The notes under the pieces are model-generated. The model was not told the DNA's origin and did no database searches. It saw only the letters and a list, made by a program, of their open reading frames with translations. Shown here one piece after another: positions 18,781-26,604 of a stretch of DNA of 54,244 nt (within the stretch, counting starts at the first letter, position 1; every line of letters starts with the position of its first letter). Source of the stretch: a virus; the IMG/VR virus record IMGVR_UViG_3300036760_000101, positions 1 through 54,244 of that record. The stretch is one strand, 5' to 3'. Position numbers and translations under genes: made by a program.

Positions 18781-19476
18781 ATGGCATTTAAACAAGACAG
18801 TTTCCAGAATGATACTTTTCAGCTATATACTTTTGGTAGGGTATTTGCTGGAAGTGTGACATTTATAGGAAATATAATCAGAAGTACAGGAAAGGTATTG
18901 TCTGGTGGATTAACTACAGCAGGAAATATTATAAACCAAACCAGTAAGGCATTAATTGGTAACTTAACTTCTTCTGGAAATATCATAAAGGAAATATATA
19001 GAACTTTAATTGGTAATCTGACATTAACTGGAAATCTTGTGAAGTTAATATATAAGACCTTTGCTGGTGCTATGGATTTTATGGGAAATATTATAAAAAT
19101 TACTGGTAAAGTATTGAGTGGTGCATTAAGTTCCATAGGAAGTATTACAAAAACAATAAATAAAATATTACCTGGCATCTTATCCCTTACTGGAAATATT
19201 ATAAAAGCAATAAGTACACATCTATCTGGTATATTATCTTTTATTGGAATAACTGGTAAATTATTTAAAATTACCATACATGGTACTATATTTTTCTCTG
19301 GTATAATAATTAAAAAAATTAATAAAGCATTACATAGTATAGTATCATTTATTGGTAGTCTCTATAAAATTCAATCAATACAAACAATATTAAAAATAGT
19401 ATTCACATTGAGAAATTCATTCTCAAGATTTTTATTTAGGAAACCTAAGATTTATTTTAATAAGGAGGATGAATAA
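18781..19476 (+). CDS. Protein built of ten 18-residue repeats
   Basis: The protein has 231 residues. Residues 18-197 divide without gaps into ten units of exactly 18 residues with the pattern xxKxLxGxLxxxGNIIKx, for example TSKALIGNLTSSGNIIKE and INKILPGILSLTGNIIKA. The last 34 residues are basic and hydrophobic (FSRFLFRKPKIYFNKEDE). The spacing suggests a solenoid in which Gly marks turns. It lies between fibre-like genes and has a partner at 20815. The repeat units are established from sequence; the fold and role are inference. Confidence 0.68.
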   Translation: MAFKQDSFQNDTFQLYTFGRVFAGSVTFIGNIIRSTGKVLSGGLTTAGNIINQTSKALIGNLTSSGNIIKEIYRTLIGNLTLTGNLVKLIYKTFAGAMDFMGNIIKITGKVLSGALSSIGSITKTINKILPGILSLTGNIIKAISTHLSGILSFIGITGKLFKITIHGTIFFSGIIIKKINKALHSIVSFIGSLYKIQSIQTILKIVFTLRNSFSRFLFRKPKIYFNKEDE

Positions 19477-20669
19477 TGGCATATTCCTATACGGTAAATT
19501 TATCATGTGCCAATAGAGCAGCAGCCCTAACGGAAATATGGGTTCGTATGGCTGCTATGGGTTGGACTTTACATGATGACATGTCTGGTTCAAGTTATCA
19601 AGTATGGAAAAGTAACGGAGAAAATGCTGACAGAATATATGAATATATACAAATAGAATATGTTACAGCAAATACCATAAAGTTTATAGCATTTGGATAC
19701 TGGAACGCATCAACCCATGCGGGAACTAATGGAACTGGTTTGTCTACACAATCCGTAACCACATCCGAATCTGGATTTTACTTATGGATATATGGAAATA
19801 AAAGTCTCGTTAAGGTAGAAACAAAAATTACAGCAACATACTATCGTACATTATTCGGACATTTACCAACTATATATTGGAATACACCAGTAAGCGATTT
19901 AACACAAAACGCAACATCTGGCTCAAGTGTAACCCTACACGTTACAAGCACTACTGGATTCGTAGCTGGAAGTTATTATCAAATATTTGGTGCTACTGGT
20001 GAGGGAAGGGATAAAGTTCAGGTATCTTCTATAACTAATCCTACAGATATGGTAATAGCAAGTTTACCAAGAAATTACAATACAGGTTCTTACATAGGAA
20101 CATGCCCATCGAGTTTTGGTGTGGGTGATGGTAATACTTTTTACAATACATGCACATGGCTTACTGCTGGAACTGGTACTGCTTTTGGTTCCTGTGCTCG
20201 ATATATTCCTGTTAATGTTGCTTATGAAGTTCCAGATGTCAGAACGGCAAAGGATTTAATATATCCAATGATATATCAATGCATATACGCAAGTAATTAT
20301 GGAATGATAGGATATTGTGATTCATATTTATTTGCTGCTTATGATGCTTCTTATTCATCTGAAGACACATACGGAGTAACGCAACAAGACTCTGGAACAG
20401 CAGAGAGTGGTGGAAATGATTCATTGACAGATTCAAATAAGTCATGGTCTACAGACCAATGGATTAATAAGGCAGTTATTATAACATTTGGTACTGGCAT
20501 TGGTCAGATAAGAAAAATATCATCCAATACAGGAACAATATTAACCGTATCCGTTAACTGGTCTACAAACCCAAGTTCAGATTCTCAATATGCTATTTGT
20601 GATGAAGCATATAGGGTATTGGATATAACAAGCACAACCCTGGGTATGGCATGTAGGGAAGGGGTATAG
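19476..20669 (+). CDS. Tail/fibre-like protein
   Basis: The protein has 397 residues. It starts on the stop of the repeat protein (TAATGG) after an AAGGAGG site. The N-terminal part (YSYTVNLSCANRAAALTEIW, then WTLHDDMSGSSYQVW) has the same general style as the junction gene at 53661. The middle has a beta segment (VTLHVTSTTGFVAGSYYQIF) typical of fibre insertion domains. Several Cys residues are present. It is probably an adsorption protein; no named family. Confidence 0.62.
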   Translation: MAYSYTVNLSCANRAAALTEIWVRMAAMGWTLHDDMSGSSYQVWKSNGENADRIYEYIQIEYVTANTIKFIAFGYWNASTHAGTNGTGLSTQSVTTSESGFYLWIYGNKSLVKVETKITATYYRTLFGHLPTIYWNTPVSDLTQNATSGSSVTLHVTSTTGFVAGSYYQIFGATGEGRDKVQVSSITNPTDMVIASLPRNYNTGSYIGTCPSSFGVGDGNTFYNTCTWLTAGTGTAFGSCARYIPVNVAYEVPDVRTAKDLIYPMIYQCIYASNYGMIGYCDSYLFAAYDASYSSEDTYGVTQQDSGTAESGGNDSLTDSNKSWSTDQWINKAVIITFGTGIGQIRKISSNTGTILTVSVNWSTNPSSDSQYAICDEAYRVLDITSTTLGMACREGV

Positions 20670-20815
20670 TGGCTAATCATATTGCCATAAAGGTAAGTTC
20701 TAATTTTTTTTCCACCATGATTAGGGTTGCATCATGGTTTAGTGGTGGAAATATTGTACCAAGAGAATTTCATCAAATAATTAAATTTAAAAAGAAATTA
20801 CATAAGAAGGGTTAA
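20669..20815 (+). CDS. Small basic coupled protein (GTG start)
   Basis: The protein has 48 residues, starting ANHIAIKVSSNFFS after the initiator. Its GTG overlaps the preceding TAG by one base, and its TAA overlaps the next ATG (TAATGG), so it bridges two genes by translational coupling. AGGGAAGGGG lies upstream. The end (FKKKLHKKG) is strongly basic. Function unknown. Confidence 0.55.
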   Translation: MANHIAIKVSSNFFSTMIRVASWFSGGNIVPREFHQIIKFKKKLHKKG

Positions 20816-21642
20816 TGGCTCATCATAGTGCAATAGTAATTACGCTTGCTGAGGAATATTCACATGATACATCTGGTGATGTAGATATGTCTGGCGTTAT
20901 AACAAAACAAACAGACAAGATAACATATGGTGGATTAATCTTTTCGGGCATACTTGATACCCTTAAGGCTTTCTTTTGTCCATTAACTGCATCTCTTAGC
21001 TTTGCTGGAGATATAATAAAGAAAACATATAGAAATTTACATGCAAGTATGATTACATATGGAACTATATCCAAATTAACTATAAGAATTGTTAATGGAG
21101 CTATAGGTTTTATTGGTAATATAACCAAGATTCCCGATAAAGTCCTGAGTGCCATTTTAGGCTCATCGGGTTCCATATCCCATGCTGTGTATAAAGTTAA
21201 GGAACTTATTGCAGCCTTGGGCTTTTCAGGAAGTCTTGTAAGGAATATAAACAAAGAATTGACTGGTATTGTAACATTCTATAGGGTATATACAAAACTT
21301 ATACAAAAATATATGTTAAGTATATTTAATCCAAATGGAAATGTGTATAGAAAATCATACAGGTCACTACAGGCTGCATTATCCTTTATCGGTAATGTAT
21401 CGTCAATTTTCCTGGAATTATATCATAAGGTTCTTAACGGAATCGTAGGGTTTAGTGGAACAATATTAAAGACACCCAATAAGGTTTTATTCGGTGTTTT
21501 ATCCATAAATGGAGTTCAGGGTTTAGTATTAACAATAGGAAGAATATTGGGATTTCAAAATCCAATAGTTAAATTCCTATTAAGAAAGGCAGGGATTGAC
21601 CTTACCAAAAGGGAATCGTCTGCTAAATTTAGAATGAGATAG
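20815..21642 (+). CDS. Second 18-residue-repeat protein
   Basis: The protein has 275 residues and is a diverged relative of the repeat protein at 18781. Units such as TIRIVNGAIGFIGNITKI, PDKVLSAILGSSGSISHA and SYRSLQAALSFIGNVSSI keep the 18-residue period, with a few units lengthened by two to four residues. The C-terminus (NPIVKFLLRKAGIDLTKRES) resembles the basic hydrophobic end of the first. Two copies separated by a fibre-like gene suggest duplication with that gene, or paired structural roles. Confidence 0.65.
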   Translation: MAHHSAIVITLAEEYSHDTSGDVDMSGVITKQTDKITYGGLIFSGILDTLKAFFCPLTASLSFAGDIIKKTYRNLHASMITYGTISKLTIRIVNGAIGFIGNITKIPDKVLSAILGSSGSISHAVYKVKELIAALGFSGSLVRNINKELTGIVTFYRVYTKLIQKYMLSIFNPNGNVYRKSYRSLQAALSFIGNVSSIFLELYHKVLNGIVGFSGTILKTPNKVLFGVLSINGVQGLVLTIGRILGFQNPIVKFLLRKAGIDLTKRESSAKFRMR

Positions 21643-21651
21643 GAGGGACTA

Positions 21652-22143
21652 ATGTTTAAGTTTTTAAGGAAAATCTTTCTCGGATATAATCCAGAAGATG
21701 TGTTGGTTTTTAAATCAGAATTATTTGCTAAAGTAATTCATGCAAATGGTAAAGTAAGAAATTTGGGTCTTATCTGCACAAGAGTTGTAACAACTGCTGG
21801 CGTTACTTATTTGGCTGCTGACTTTGCTGGTGGGTCAAACCACATAGGTCTATTTAAATATCATGGTTGTGGTACAGGAACTAACGATGAAGACATAGAG
21901 AACATAGCATTACAGACACCAATAGAATCAAGGTCAACTGGTAGTCAGGGTTCGGTTGACAATGTCTATACAACCATAGCAACTATAGCCATGACAGACA
22001 CGCATCAGGTTACTGAACATGGACTATTTTCTGCCCCAACAAGTGGAACGCTTTGGGACAGGTCTAAATTTTCAGTAATTAATGTAATAAGTGGAGACTC
22101 AATTCAGTTTACCTATGCACTCACTTGCACAGCTGGGGGTTAA
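21652..22143 (+). CDS. Small tail-associated structural protein
   Basis: The protein has 163 residues after an AGGAGG site. The N-terminus is basic and hydrophobic (MFKFLRKIFLGYNPED). Core strands follow (FAGGSNHIGLFKYHGCGTGT; TATIAMTDTHQVTEHGLFSA), and the sequence ends in TYALTCTAGG. I have seen this core type in proteins near phage fibre genes. It is likely a tail or fibre-attachment protein. Confidence 0.62.
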   Translation: MFKFLRKIFLGYNPEDVLVFKSELFAKVIHANGKVRNLGLICTRVVTTAGVTYLAADFAGGSNHIGLFKYHGCGTGTNDEDIENIALQTPIESRSTGSQGSVDNVYTTIATIAMTDTHQVTEHGLFSAPTSGTLWDRSKFSVINVISGDSIQFTYALTCTAGG

Positions 22144-22144
22144 T

Positions 22145-22477
22145 ATGGAATTTGCATATGCAGGTTCAAATTCATTCCTGGATGTAAAATTTATAGATGA
22201 TTTAGGTAGACTTGTGGTTCCTACTACATTATACTATAGCATAATGGATTACGATACTGAAACCATTATTAGAGCAGAGAACTCCGAAGCTATAGTTCCT
22301 ATTACATCTACCCATACTATTGAAATTGTACCTGTTGATAATATTATTATAGACACTAATAAGACAGAAGAAAATCATACGGTAAAGGTAAGATTCACCT
22401 ATGCGGGCGTTGGTGGAAGTAAGACTGGAATAGGAAGATACGAGTATCAAGTAATAAATACTAATGTAATTCCATAA
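22145..22477 (+). CDS. Small beta-rich structural protein
   Basis: The protein has 110 residues from the ATG at 22145, preceded by GGGGG one codon after the previous stop. An upstream in-frame ATG at 22091 lies inside the preceding gene and is less likely. The sequence is beta-rich (LVVPTTLYYSIMDYDTETII; HTVKVRFTYAGVG), like an Ig-type fibre accessory domain. Its stop overlaps the next ATG. Confidence 0.6.
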   Translation: MEFAYAGSNSFLDVKFIDDLGRLVVPTTLYYSIMDYDTETIIRAENSEAIVPITSTHTIEIVPVDNIIIDTNKTEENHTVKVRFTYAGVGGSKTGIGRYEYQVINTNVIP

Positions 22478-22758
22478 TGCTTAAGATAATTCTATTTATA
22501 CTTTTTATATTACTTCAAGCAGGTGATACGGTTACTACCCTTATTGGTATCAAGTGGGGATGTGTAGAAAAGAATCCATTAATAAGGTTTTTAATGGGAA
22601 CCTTTGTTGGACATTATAGTTTGATATTATATAAGATTGCATTAGTTTTATTAATGCTATTAGCGTTTAGGTACGTTCCTTGGTATGTATTATTAATAGT
22701 AAATTTAATATATATTTACGTTGTAATACATAATTGTATCATACTGCATTATAGTTAA
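22477..22758 (+). CDS. DUF5658-like small membrane protein
   Basis: The protein has 93 residues and about three membrane helices (IILFILFILL, YSLILYKIALVLLMLLAF, WYVLLIVNLIYIYVVI). The loop DTVTTLIGIKWGCVEKNPLI fits the DUF5658 pattern, D-x2-T then E-x-NPL. It is the last gene of the rightward block. A holin or holin-like regulator is possible, but a better holin candidate lies at 38955. Confidence 0.6.
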   Translation: MLKIILFILFILLQAGDTVTTLIGIKWGCVEKNPLIRFLMGTFVGHYSLILYKIALVLLMLLAFRYVPWYVLLIVNLIYIYVVIHNCIILHYS

Positions 22759-22764
22759 AAAATA

Positions 22765-22793
22765 GAGGGGAAGAAATAAAGCCCCTTCCCCTC
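22765..22793 (-). terminator. Hairpin terminator between converging blocks
   Basis: GAGGGGAAG (22765-22773) pairs with CTTCCCCTC (22785-22793), a 9-bp GC-rich stem with an 11-nt loop. On the minus strand it is followed by TATTTTTTAA, a good U-run, so it should stop the leftward early transcript after the HNH gene. Rightward it lacks a U-run but could still slow late transcription. Confidence 0.78.
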
Positions 22794-22794
22794 C

Positions 22795-23232
22795 TTATGG
22801 AGATAGTCTTTTTGGTTTTTGTGGTAGGGATACTTTAAGGATTTTTAATTCATTCAATAATATCTTCTCGTATTTCTTAAAAAAAGAAACCATATCTACG
22901 TCTGTTATTACAATTTTAGACTTCTCATATAATTTCAAATATTTTTTCTCTCCACCTACATATTTAACAAAACATTGCCTCATGCCTTCGGGGTCTTTCA
23001 TTAATCTCCAATGGTGACAATAATAGCAAAGTAAAATACCTGTCTTGGGGTCGAACCGAATAGATAATCCACGATGAAATATGTGGTGAGCATCAAGTTT
23101 ACTTTCATTTACGGACTTTCCACAATAAGCACACCTATTATTTTTTGAGTGAACACATAAACCCCACAGTAAATCCAACCAACGAACCCAAGTTTGTTTT
23201 AGAGTCTTAACCTTCCTTGTCTTCACTTTCAT
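22795..23232 (-). CDS. HNH endonuclease (NinG-like layout)
   Basis: The protein has 145 residues. Zinc and catalytic residues are clear: C34-x2-C37, then LDAHHIFHRG with H49-H50, and C69-x2-C72-H73 (LLCYYCHHW). The spacing resembles NinG/Rap-type and other phage HNH nucleases. It is the last leftward gene, so it could act in recombination or be a free-standing homing enzyme. The basic N-terminus could bind DNA. Its exact subfamily is uncertain. Confidence 0.72.
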   Translation of the reverse strand: MKVKTRKVKTLKQTWVRWLDLLWGLCVHSKNNRCAYCGKSVNESKLDAHHIFHRGLSIRFDPKTGILLCYYCHHWRLMKDPEGMRQCFVKYVGGEKKYLKLYEKSKIVITDVDMVSFFKKYEKILLNELKILKVSLPQKPKRLSP

Positions 23233-23320
23233 TTCCTATATTATAACACCAGATTACCCTTGGCTTATCCTCATCTATACATTTCTTTTTACTTTCTGTA
23301 AATAACCCTAATTGTCCCAT
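23207..23320 (-). CDS. 37-residue peptide with sliding-clamp-binding-like motif
   Basis: The peptide starts MGQLGLFTESKKKCIDED. QLGLF matches the bacterial beta-clamp-binding consensus QL(S/D)LF except for the middle residue. The ATG directly follows the stop of the zinc-ribbon gene (TAAATGG), and the stop lies 26 bases inside the HNH gene. The phage has no DNA polymerase of its own, so contact with the host clamp would make sense. That the ORF is translated is inferred from its tight packing. Confidence 0.5.
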   Translation of the reverse strand: MGQLGLFTESKKKCIDEDKPRVIWCYNIGNESEDKEG

Positions 23321-23458
23321 TTATTCCCAATACCATATAATGTCTTGATTTATCCATCCACATATTAAACAAATATCCTGATGGTAGTTCCCATAAACCC
23401 GTATTGGTTTAAAAAACAAGTTACCGCACTTTTGGCATTTATACTTTTCTTTTTGCAT
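23321..23458 (-). CDS. Zinc-ribbon microprotein
   Basis: The protein has 45 residues: YKCQKCGNLFFKPI in the first half and ICLICGW in the second give a C-x2-C plus C-x2-C ribbon, followed by a Trp-rich end (IIWYWE). It starts inside the end of the preceding gene, after AAAGG. It may bind DNA or protein; no specific family. Confidence 0.6.
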   Translation of the reverse strand: MQKEKYKCQKCGNLFFKPIRVYGNYHQDICLICGWINQDIIWYWE

Positions 23459-23858
23459 GACATTTACCTTTCCAGGGATGATCTTTTCCAGACCACGACA
23501 TTTTATTTATCCCATATCCTTTCTTCTTTTTGATTTTCAAGACCTTACCGTCCTTTATCATTTCAAGTCTATCTTTTTTATAGATACCTAACTTATTTGC
23601 TTTTTTAGTGCAAGAGGAAGAACAGCTTGACTTATTTCCCCTTTCCATTATATATATTAATCCACACACGGGACACTTAACTTCCTTCTTAACAAAAAGA
23701 GGCATTACCTTTCCAGAACATATAACACATTCCCTATCTCCACATTCCGTTACGAAAGGAATGCCACATTTTTCACATTTGGCAAACTCAATATTTGTAT
23801 TACCTAAAATCCTTTCTTCTTTAACTAATTCCTTAAGGTAATATTCTACATTAAGCAT
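23439..23858 (-). CDS. Multi-zinc-finger protein
   Basis: The protein has 139 residues. Cys pairs occur at FAKCEKCGIPF, RECVICSGKV and VKCPVCGLIYI, plus SCSSSC, so at least two zinc ribbons are likely. The C-terminal third is strongly basic (KIKKKKGYGI; GKCHAKRKV). It is probably a nucleic-acid-binding protein of the early region. Nothing shows its target. Confidence 0.6.
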   Translation of the reverse strand: MLNVEYYLKELVKEERILGNTNIEFAKCEKCGIPFVTECGDRECVICSGKVMPLFVKKEVKCPVCGLIYIMERGNKSSCSSSCTKKANKLGIYKKDRLEMIKDGKVLKIKKKKGYGINKMSWSGKDHPWKGKCHAKRKV

Positions 23859-23859
23859 A

Positions 23860-24417
23860 TTATAGTTTTTTAATAGTACCCTTATCCATGTCTACTTCAT
23901 GGAATGGTGGTTGACTAAATGGGTATCTATCTTCATGGTCTTTTATCAGTTGCTCAAGATAAGTTATTCCATCTTCATAGGTAGAAAATATAATATCAGC
24001 AGCTTCAACAACAAAGGCATGATTATGAATATTAACTGGATTGCCATTTTCATCCAAAGAAGTATCCATAACCAACACAGTATGTTTTCTATGAATATGA
24101 CCAGCAATAAGTTCACCCACACAACCTATTGACACTTCGTTCCTTGCATTGGCACATTCCAGATTCATAAAAACAATATCTGACTTTTCTACCATCCATA
24201 GGTCTCTTTGTAAAATTGCATGGTTACTGGAACAGGGTATTCCTTCATATCCTTGACTCTTAAATTTTATCTCATTTCTAAGCGACTCTTTTCCTGTTAG
24301 TGGATGTAGGACAGTTGCACCACAAGCCTTTAATCTTCTACATGTAGAAAGATAATAAGTAACGGTTTCGGGAAATGAACATCCAGTTATAGGTCTGGCT
24401 ATATAGCAAACTAACAT
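23860..24417 (-). CDS. Nucleoside 2-deoxyribosyltransferase-like protein
   Basis: The protein has 185 residues from the ATG at 24417, chosen because AGGAG lies 8 bases upstream; a longer in-frame start overlaps the preceding gene. The opening MLVCYIARPITG and the later RDLWMVEKSDIVFMNLE fit the nucleoside 2-deoxyribosyltransferase fold. The tail has HAFVVEAADIIFSTYEDGI. Such enzymes move deoxyribose between bases and occur in phages that alter nucleotide pools. The catalytic Glu was not pinned down. Confidence 0.6.
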   Translation of the reverse strand: MLVCYIARPITGCSFPETVTYYLSTCRRLKACGATVLHPLTGKESLRNEIKFKSQGYEGIPCSSNHAILQRDLWMVEKSDIVFMNLECANARNEVSIGCVGELIAGHIHRKHTVLVMDTSLDENGNPVNIHNHAFVVEAADIIFSTYEDGITYLEQLIKDHEDRYPFSQPPFHEVDMDKGTIKKL

Positions 24418-24554
24418 TCCATATTCTCCTGATAATAAACAATATATTTTCCCTGTAGAGTTTTGTGCATACTTACAATTTCTTCCCAATTCATTGACAA
24501 TACCGCTTCCACAAAAGTGTTATAGATTCTCCATTTAGTTACTATTTCACACAC
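24411..24554 (-). CDS. Small protein of unknown function (GTG start)
   Basis: The protein has 47 residues (CEIVTKWRIYNTFVEAVLS after the initiator). An AGGAGG sits 5 bases ahead of the GTG, and the TAG overlaps the next ATG by 7 bases. An alternative ATG two bases earlier would end after four codons. The sequence looks helical. No family recognised. Confidence 0.52.
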   Translation of the reverse strand: MCEIVTKWRIYNTFVEAVLSMNWEEIVSMHKTLQGKYIVYYQENMEC

Positions 24555-24555
24555 A

Positions 24556-24780
24556 TTATCCTCCTATTAAATGTTTTAATAAACCAAAGGTAGCGATTAT
24601 TACATACAAAGTCCAAAGCCATGCCTGACCATATTCCTTTATTCGATAATTATAAATCACCATGAGAGGATTGGACAATATCCATACTATATTGGCATAT
24701 AAGGACATATTAAGAGCAACAAATATACATCCTATGATACCACCACACATCCCTGCAAGTAATTTTTTCTTCTTAATCAT
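24556..24780 (-). CDS. Small membrane protein, two helices
   Basis: The protein has 74 residues. A Lys-rich start (MIKKKKLL) precedes two hydrophobic segments (GGIIGCIFVALNM through WILSNPLMVIYNY, and WLWTLYVIIATFGLL). It stands next to another two-helix protein. Inner-membrane location is predicted; the role is unknown, perhaps exclusion or host membrane takeover. Confidence 0.55.
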   Translation of the reverse strand: MIKKKKLLAGMCGGIIGCIFVALNMSLYANIVWILSNPLMVIYNYRIKEYGQAWLWTLYVIIATFGLLKHLIGG

Positions 24781-24786
24781 ATTCCC

Positions 24787-25005
24787 TTATTTTCCCATAC
24801 CCCTGTTCCTTGCTAACACAATTACCCAAGTAACAAGTAATATAGCCACACCTAACCTTTCATCTACATGAGTCAATTCCTTAAGTCTAAAATGTATCCA
24901 AAGAAAGCGAACCCCAAGCATTATAAGAAGGGTGATTACAAGAATACCTGCCATGTATAATCTAAATATTTCACCCATAAGTTTACCTTTTGGGGATATT
25001 TTCAT
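24787..25005 (-). CDS. Small membrane protein, two helices
   Basis: The protein has 72 residues with helices around MAGILVITLLIMLGVRFLW and LGVAILLVTWVIVLA, joined by a charged loop (RLKELTHVDER). Its start overlaps the stop of the preceding gene by one base. Function unknown. Confidence 0.55.
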   Translation of the reverse strand: MKISPKGKLMGEIFRLYMAGILVITLLIMLGVRFLWIHFRLKELTHVDERLGVAILLVTWVIVLARNRGMGK

Positions 25006-25256
25006 TATACATCACCACTGGTTTTAATTTTTTCATCTTCGTATGGACTCACACGCCTACGGTAGAACTCCAATTTGGAACATTCCAACACTCCCATAAC
25101 TTCATTATATCTTTGATAATTTGGCTTATTTCCTAAATATTTTAAACATAATTTTGTGATAAGATAATTTAGGTCACCAGGACTATGGAACATAGGATTT
25201 CCGTTATCGAAAATATAACCATACCTTATCCTGTCTTCTGGTTTAATATATGGCAT
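25005..25256 (-). CDS. DUF6899-like protein
   Basis: The protein has 83 residues from ATG 25256, which has GGGGG upstream; a longer start at 25292 would lie inside the neighbouring gene. The sequence MPYIKPEDRIRYG, GDLNYLITKLCLKYLG and YRRRVSPYEDEKIKTSGDV fits a small family common in phages and bacteria, which I recall as DUF6899. Its biochemical role is not known. Confidence 0.68.
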   Translation of the reverse strand: MPYIKPEDRIRYGYIFDNGNPMFHSPGDLNYLITKLCLKYLGNKPNYQRYNEVMGVLECSKLEFYRRRVSPYEDEKIKTSGDV

Positions 25257-25257
25257 A

Positions 25258-25434
25258 TCACACCCCCTCGCCCCTAAGTTTATGATAGACATCCTTAACT
25301 TTATTTAGCTCCTGCCTCGTTGCATAGACATCCTTAACTTTATTTAGCTCATGCCTCGTTGCCCTGAGTTTCTTTGATATTCCCCTGATATATAACAATA
25401 AAGAAAATATTATAAAAATTAATAGATATGTCAT
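25258..25434 (-). CDS. 58-residue membrane-anchored protein with duplicated 13-residue unit
   Basis: The N-terminal helix MTYLLIFIIFSLLLYI is followed by a basic patch and two tandem copies of a 13-residue unit, ATRHELNKVKDVY and ATRQELNKVKDVY. An AAGGA site lies 5 bases before the ATG, and the TGA is next to the following gene's start. It could form a short coiled coil on the membrane surface. The gene is too short for many gene callers. Confidence 0.65.
   Translation of the reverse strand: MTYLLIFIIFSLLLYIRGISKKLRATRHELNKVKDVYATRQELNKVKDVYHKLRGEGV
25285..25362. repeat. 39-bp tandem duplication inside a small gene
   Basis: Two direct copies of a 39-bp unit (25285-25323 and 25324-25362) differ by one internal base. 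The period equals 13 codons, so the reading frame of the small membrane gene is kept. The near identity suggests a recent slippage or recombination event. Confidence 0.85.
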
Positions 25435-25467
25435 ATTATTCCTTTCTACTTGAACATATCTTGGTTT

Positions 25468-26604
25468 TCATCTTACCTTTCGTTCACCAAGGTCAATAGC
25501 ATAAGCAAATGTCACTGGTCTATTTTTTGAGCAACCCCAAATTAGTTGTATAGGTTCCGCTTCTTCTGCTAATTGTTCCGTATATTCATCCGAACCTACC
25601 AATGAACCACCCTTTATGATAGTTATTCCTAATTTATCACCAATAGAGTAATGATGATAGTGTCCCGAAACAATAACATCACAATTATGTTTCCTTGCCC
25701 ATCCTAAAAATTTAGCCTTACCAGCAGCAGTTTCGCCTTGTTGCGGAGCAATGTGTCTTATGTGATATTTCCATCCCTGAATGGATAAGTTAAGATAGTC
25801 CAACTCAGAATAATGTATGGTAATGTTACTATCTTTTATGATGGCTTTAGCCCAAAAATCCAAAACTAAATATAACATAAAATCCCAATTGGCATTGGGG
25901 TCTTTCGCCTTTCCCTTATCTCCCCTAATTTCACCATGATTACCCCTAACCGCTTGCATGGTTACGTTTAATTTTCTTTTTAATAATGCTAAAATAAAAT
26001 TCTGTATAACCTCAACGGCTAACATAATTTGGAATGGTGGTGAAGTCTCAGATACAGATTCTTGTGATGCAAATATACCCATGCCATCAACAATATCTCC
26101 AGTAGAAAGAATAACAACATCCTTAATAGGTGTTCCCTTAATAATATATTGGTCTAACAGGGTTAGAATTTCTATTAATAATTTATTTACCCTTTCCTTG
26201 AAAACCTCAATGTTGTAAATTTCTTTTCCATCTTCGTTCCTTACGATACGTCCAATATGCCAATCTGTAAAATGAACGATTAGGGTATCTCCTTCTTTGG
26301 GTTTATATGTAGAAACCTTAATATCTGTTTTCGGTAATTCGGATAATTTTACTTTAAGTTCTTCTATTAAATCTACAGGTCTTGATTTCGTTTCCTTTTT
26401 GGGTAGTAATCCACATTCTTCTCTTGTGAACGTTATAGACCCCCGATAGTCTTCTGGTTTTAAAGGACTATCCTTAATTTTCTTCACCTTTTTCTGAACA
26501 GAATCATAGCTTCTTCCGAGAGTTTCACATAAATAATCCATACCCTCGGTGACGTAAAGGTTTCTTACTGTTTCTTCTTCTTCCTCAGTCCAAGGTTTTA
26601 TCAT
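25468..26604 (-). CDS. Calcineurin-like metallophosphoesterase with N-terminal Myb/HTH-like domain
   Basis: The protein has 378 residues from ATG 26604 (AAGGA upstream; a TTG three codons earlier is less likely). Residues 4-45 (PWTEEEEETVRNLY to GRSYDSVQKKV) look like a SANT/Myb-type helix-turn-helix. Metal-binding motifs follow: D114-W-H116, GD at 169-170, GNH at 221-223 and GHYHH at 314-318. Such proteins are phosphodiesterases or SbcD-like nucleases. The DNA-binding head and the replication neighbours suggest nuclease action on DNA. Confidence 0.75.
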   Translation of the reverse strand: MIKPWTEEEEETVRNLYVTEGMDYLCETLGRSYDSVQKKVKKIKDSPLKPEDYRGSITFTREECGLLPKKETKSRPVDLIEELKVKLSELPKTDIKVSTYKPKEGDTLIVHFTDWHIGRIVRNEDGKEIYNIEVFKERVNKLLIEILTLLDQYIIKGTPIKDVVILSTGDIVDGMGIFASQESVSETSPPFQIMLAVEVIQNFILALLKRKLNVTMQAVRGNHGEIRGDKGKAKDPNANWDFMLYLVLDFWAKAIIKDSNITIHYSELDYLNLSIQGWKYHIRHIAPQQGETAAGKAKFLGWARKHNCDVIVSGHYHHYSIGDKLGITIIKGGSLVGSDEYTEQLAEEAEPIQLIWGCSKNRPVTFAYAIDLGERKVR

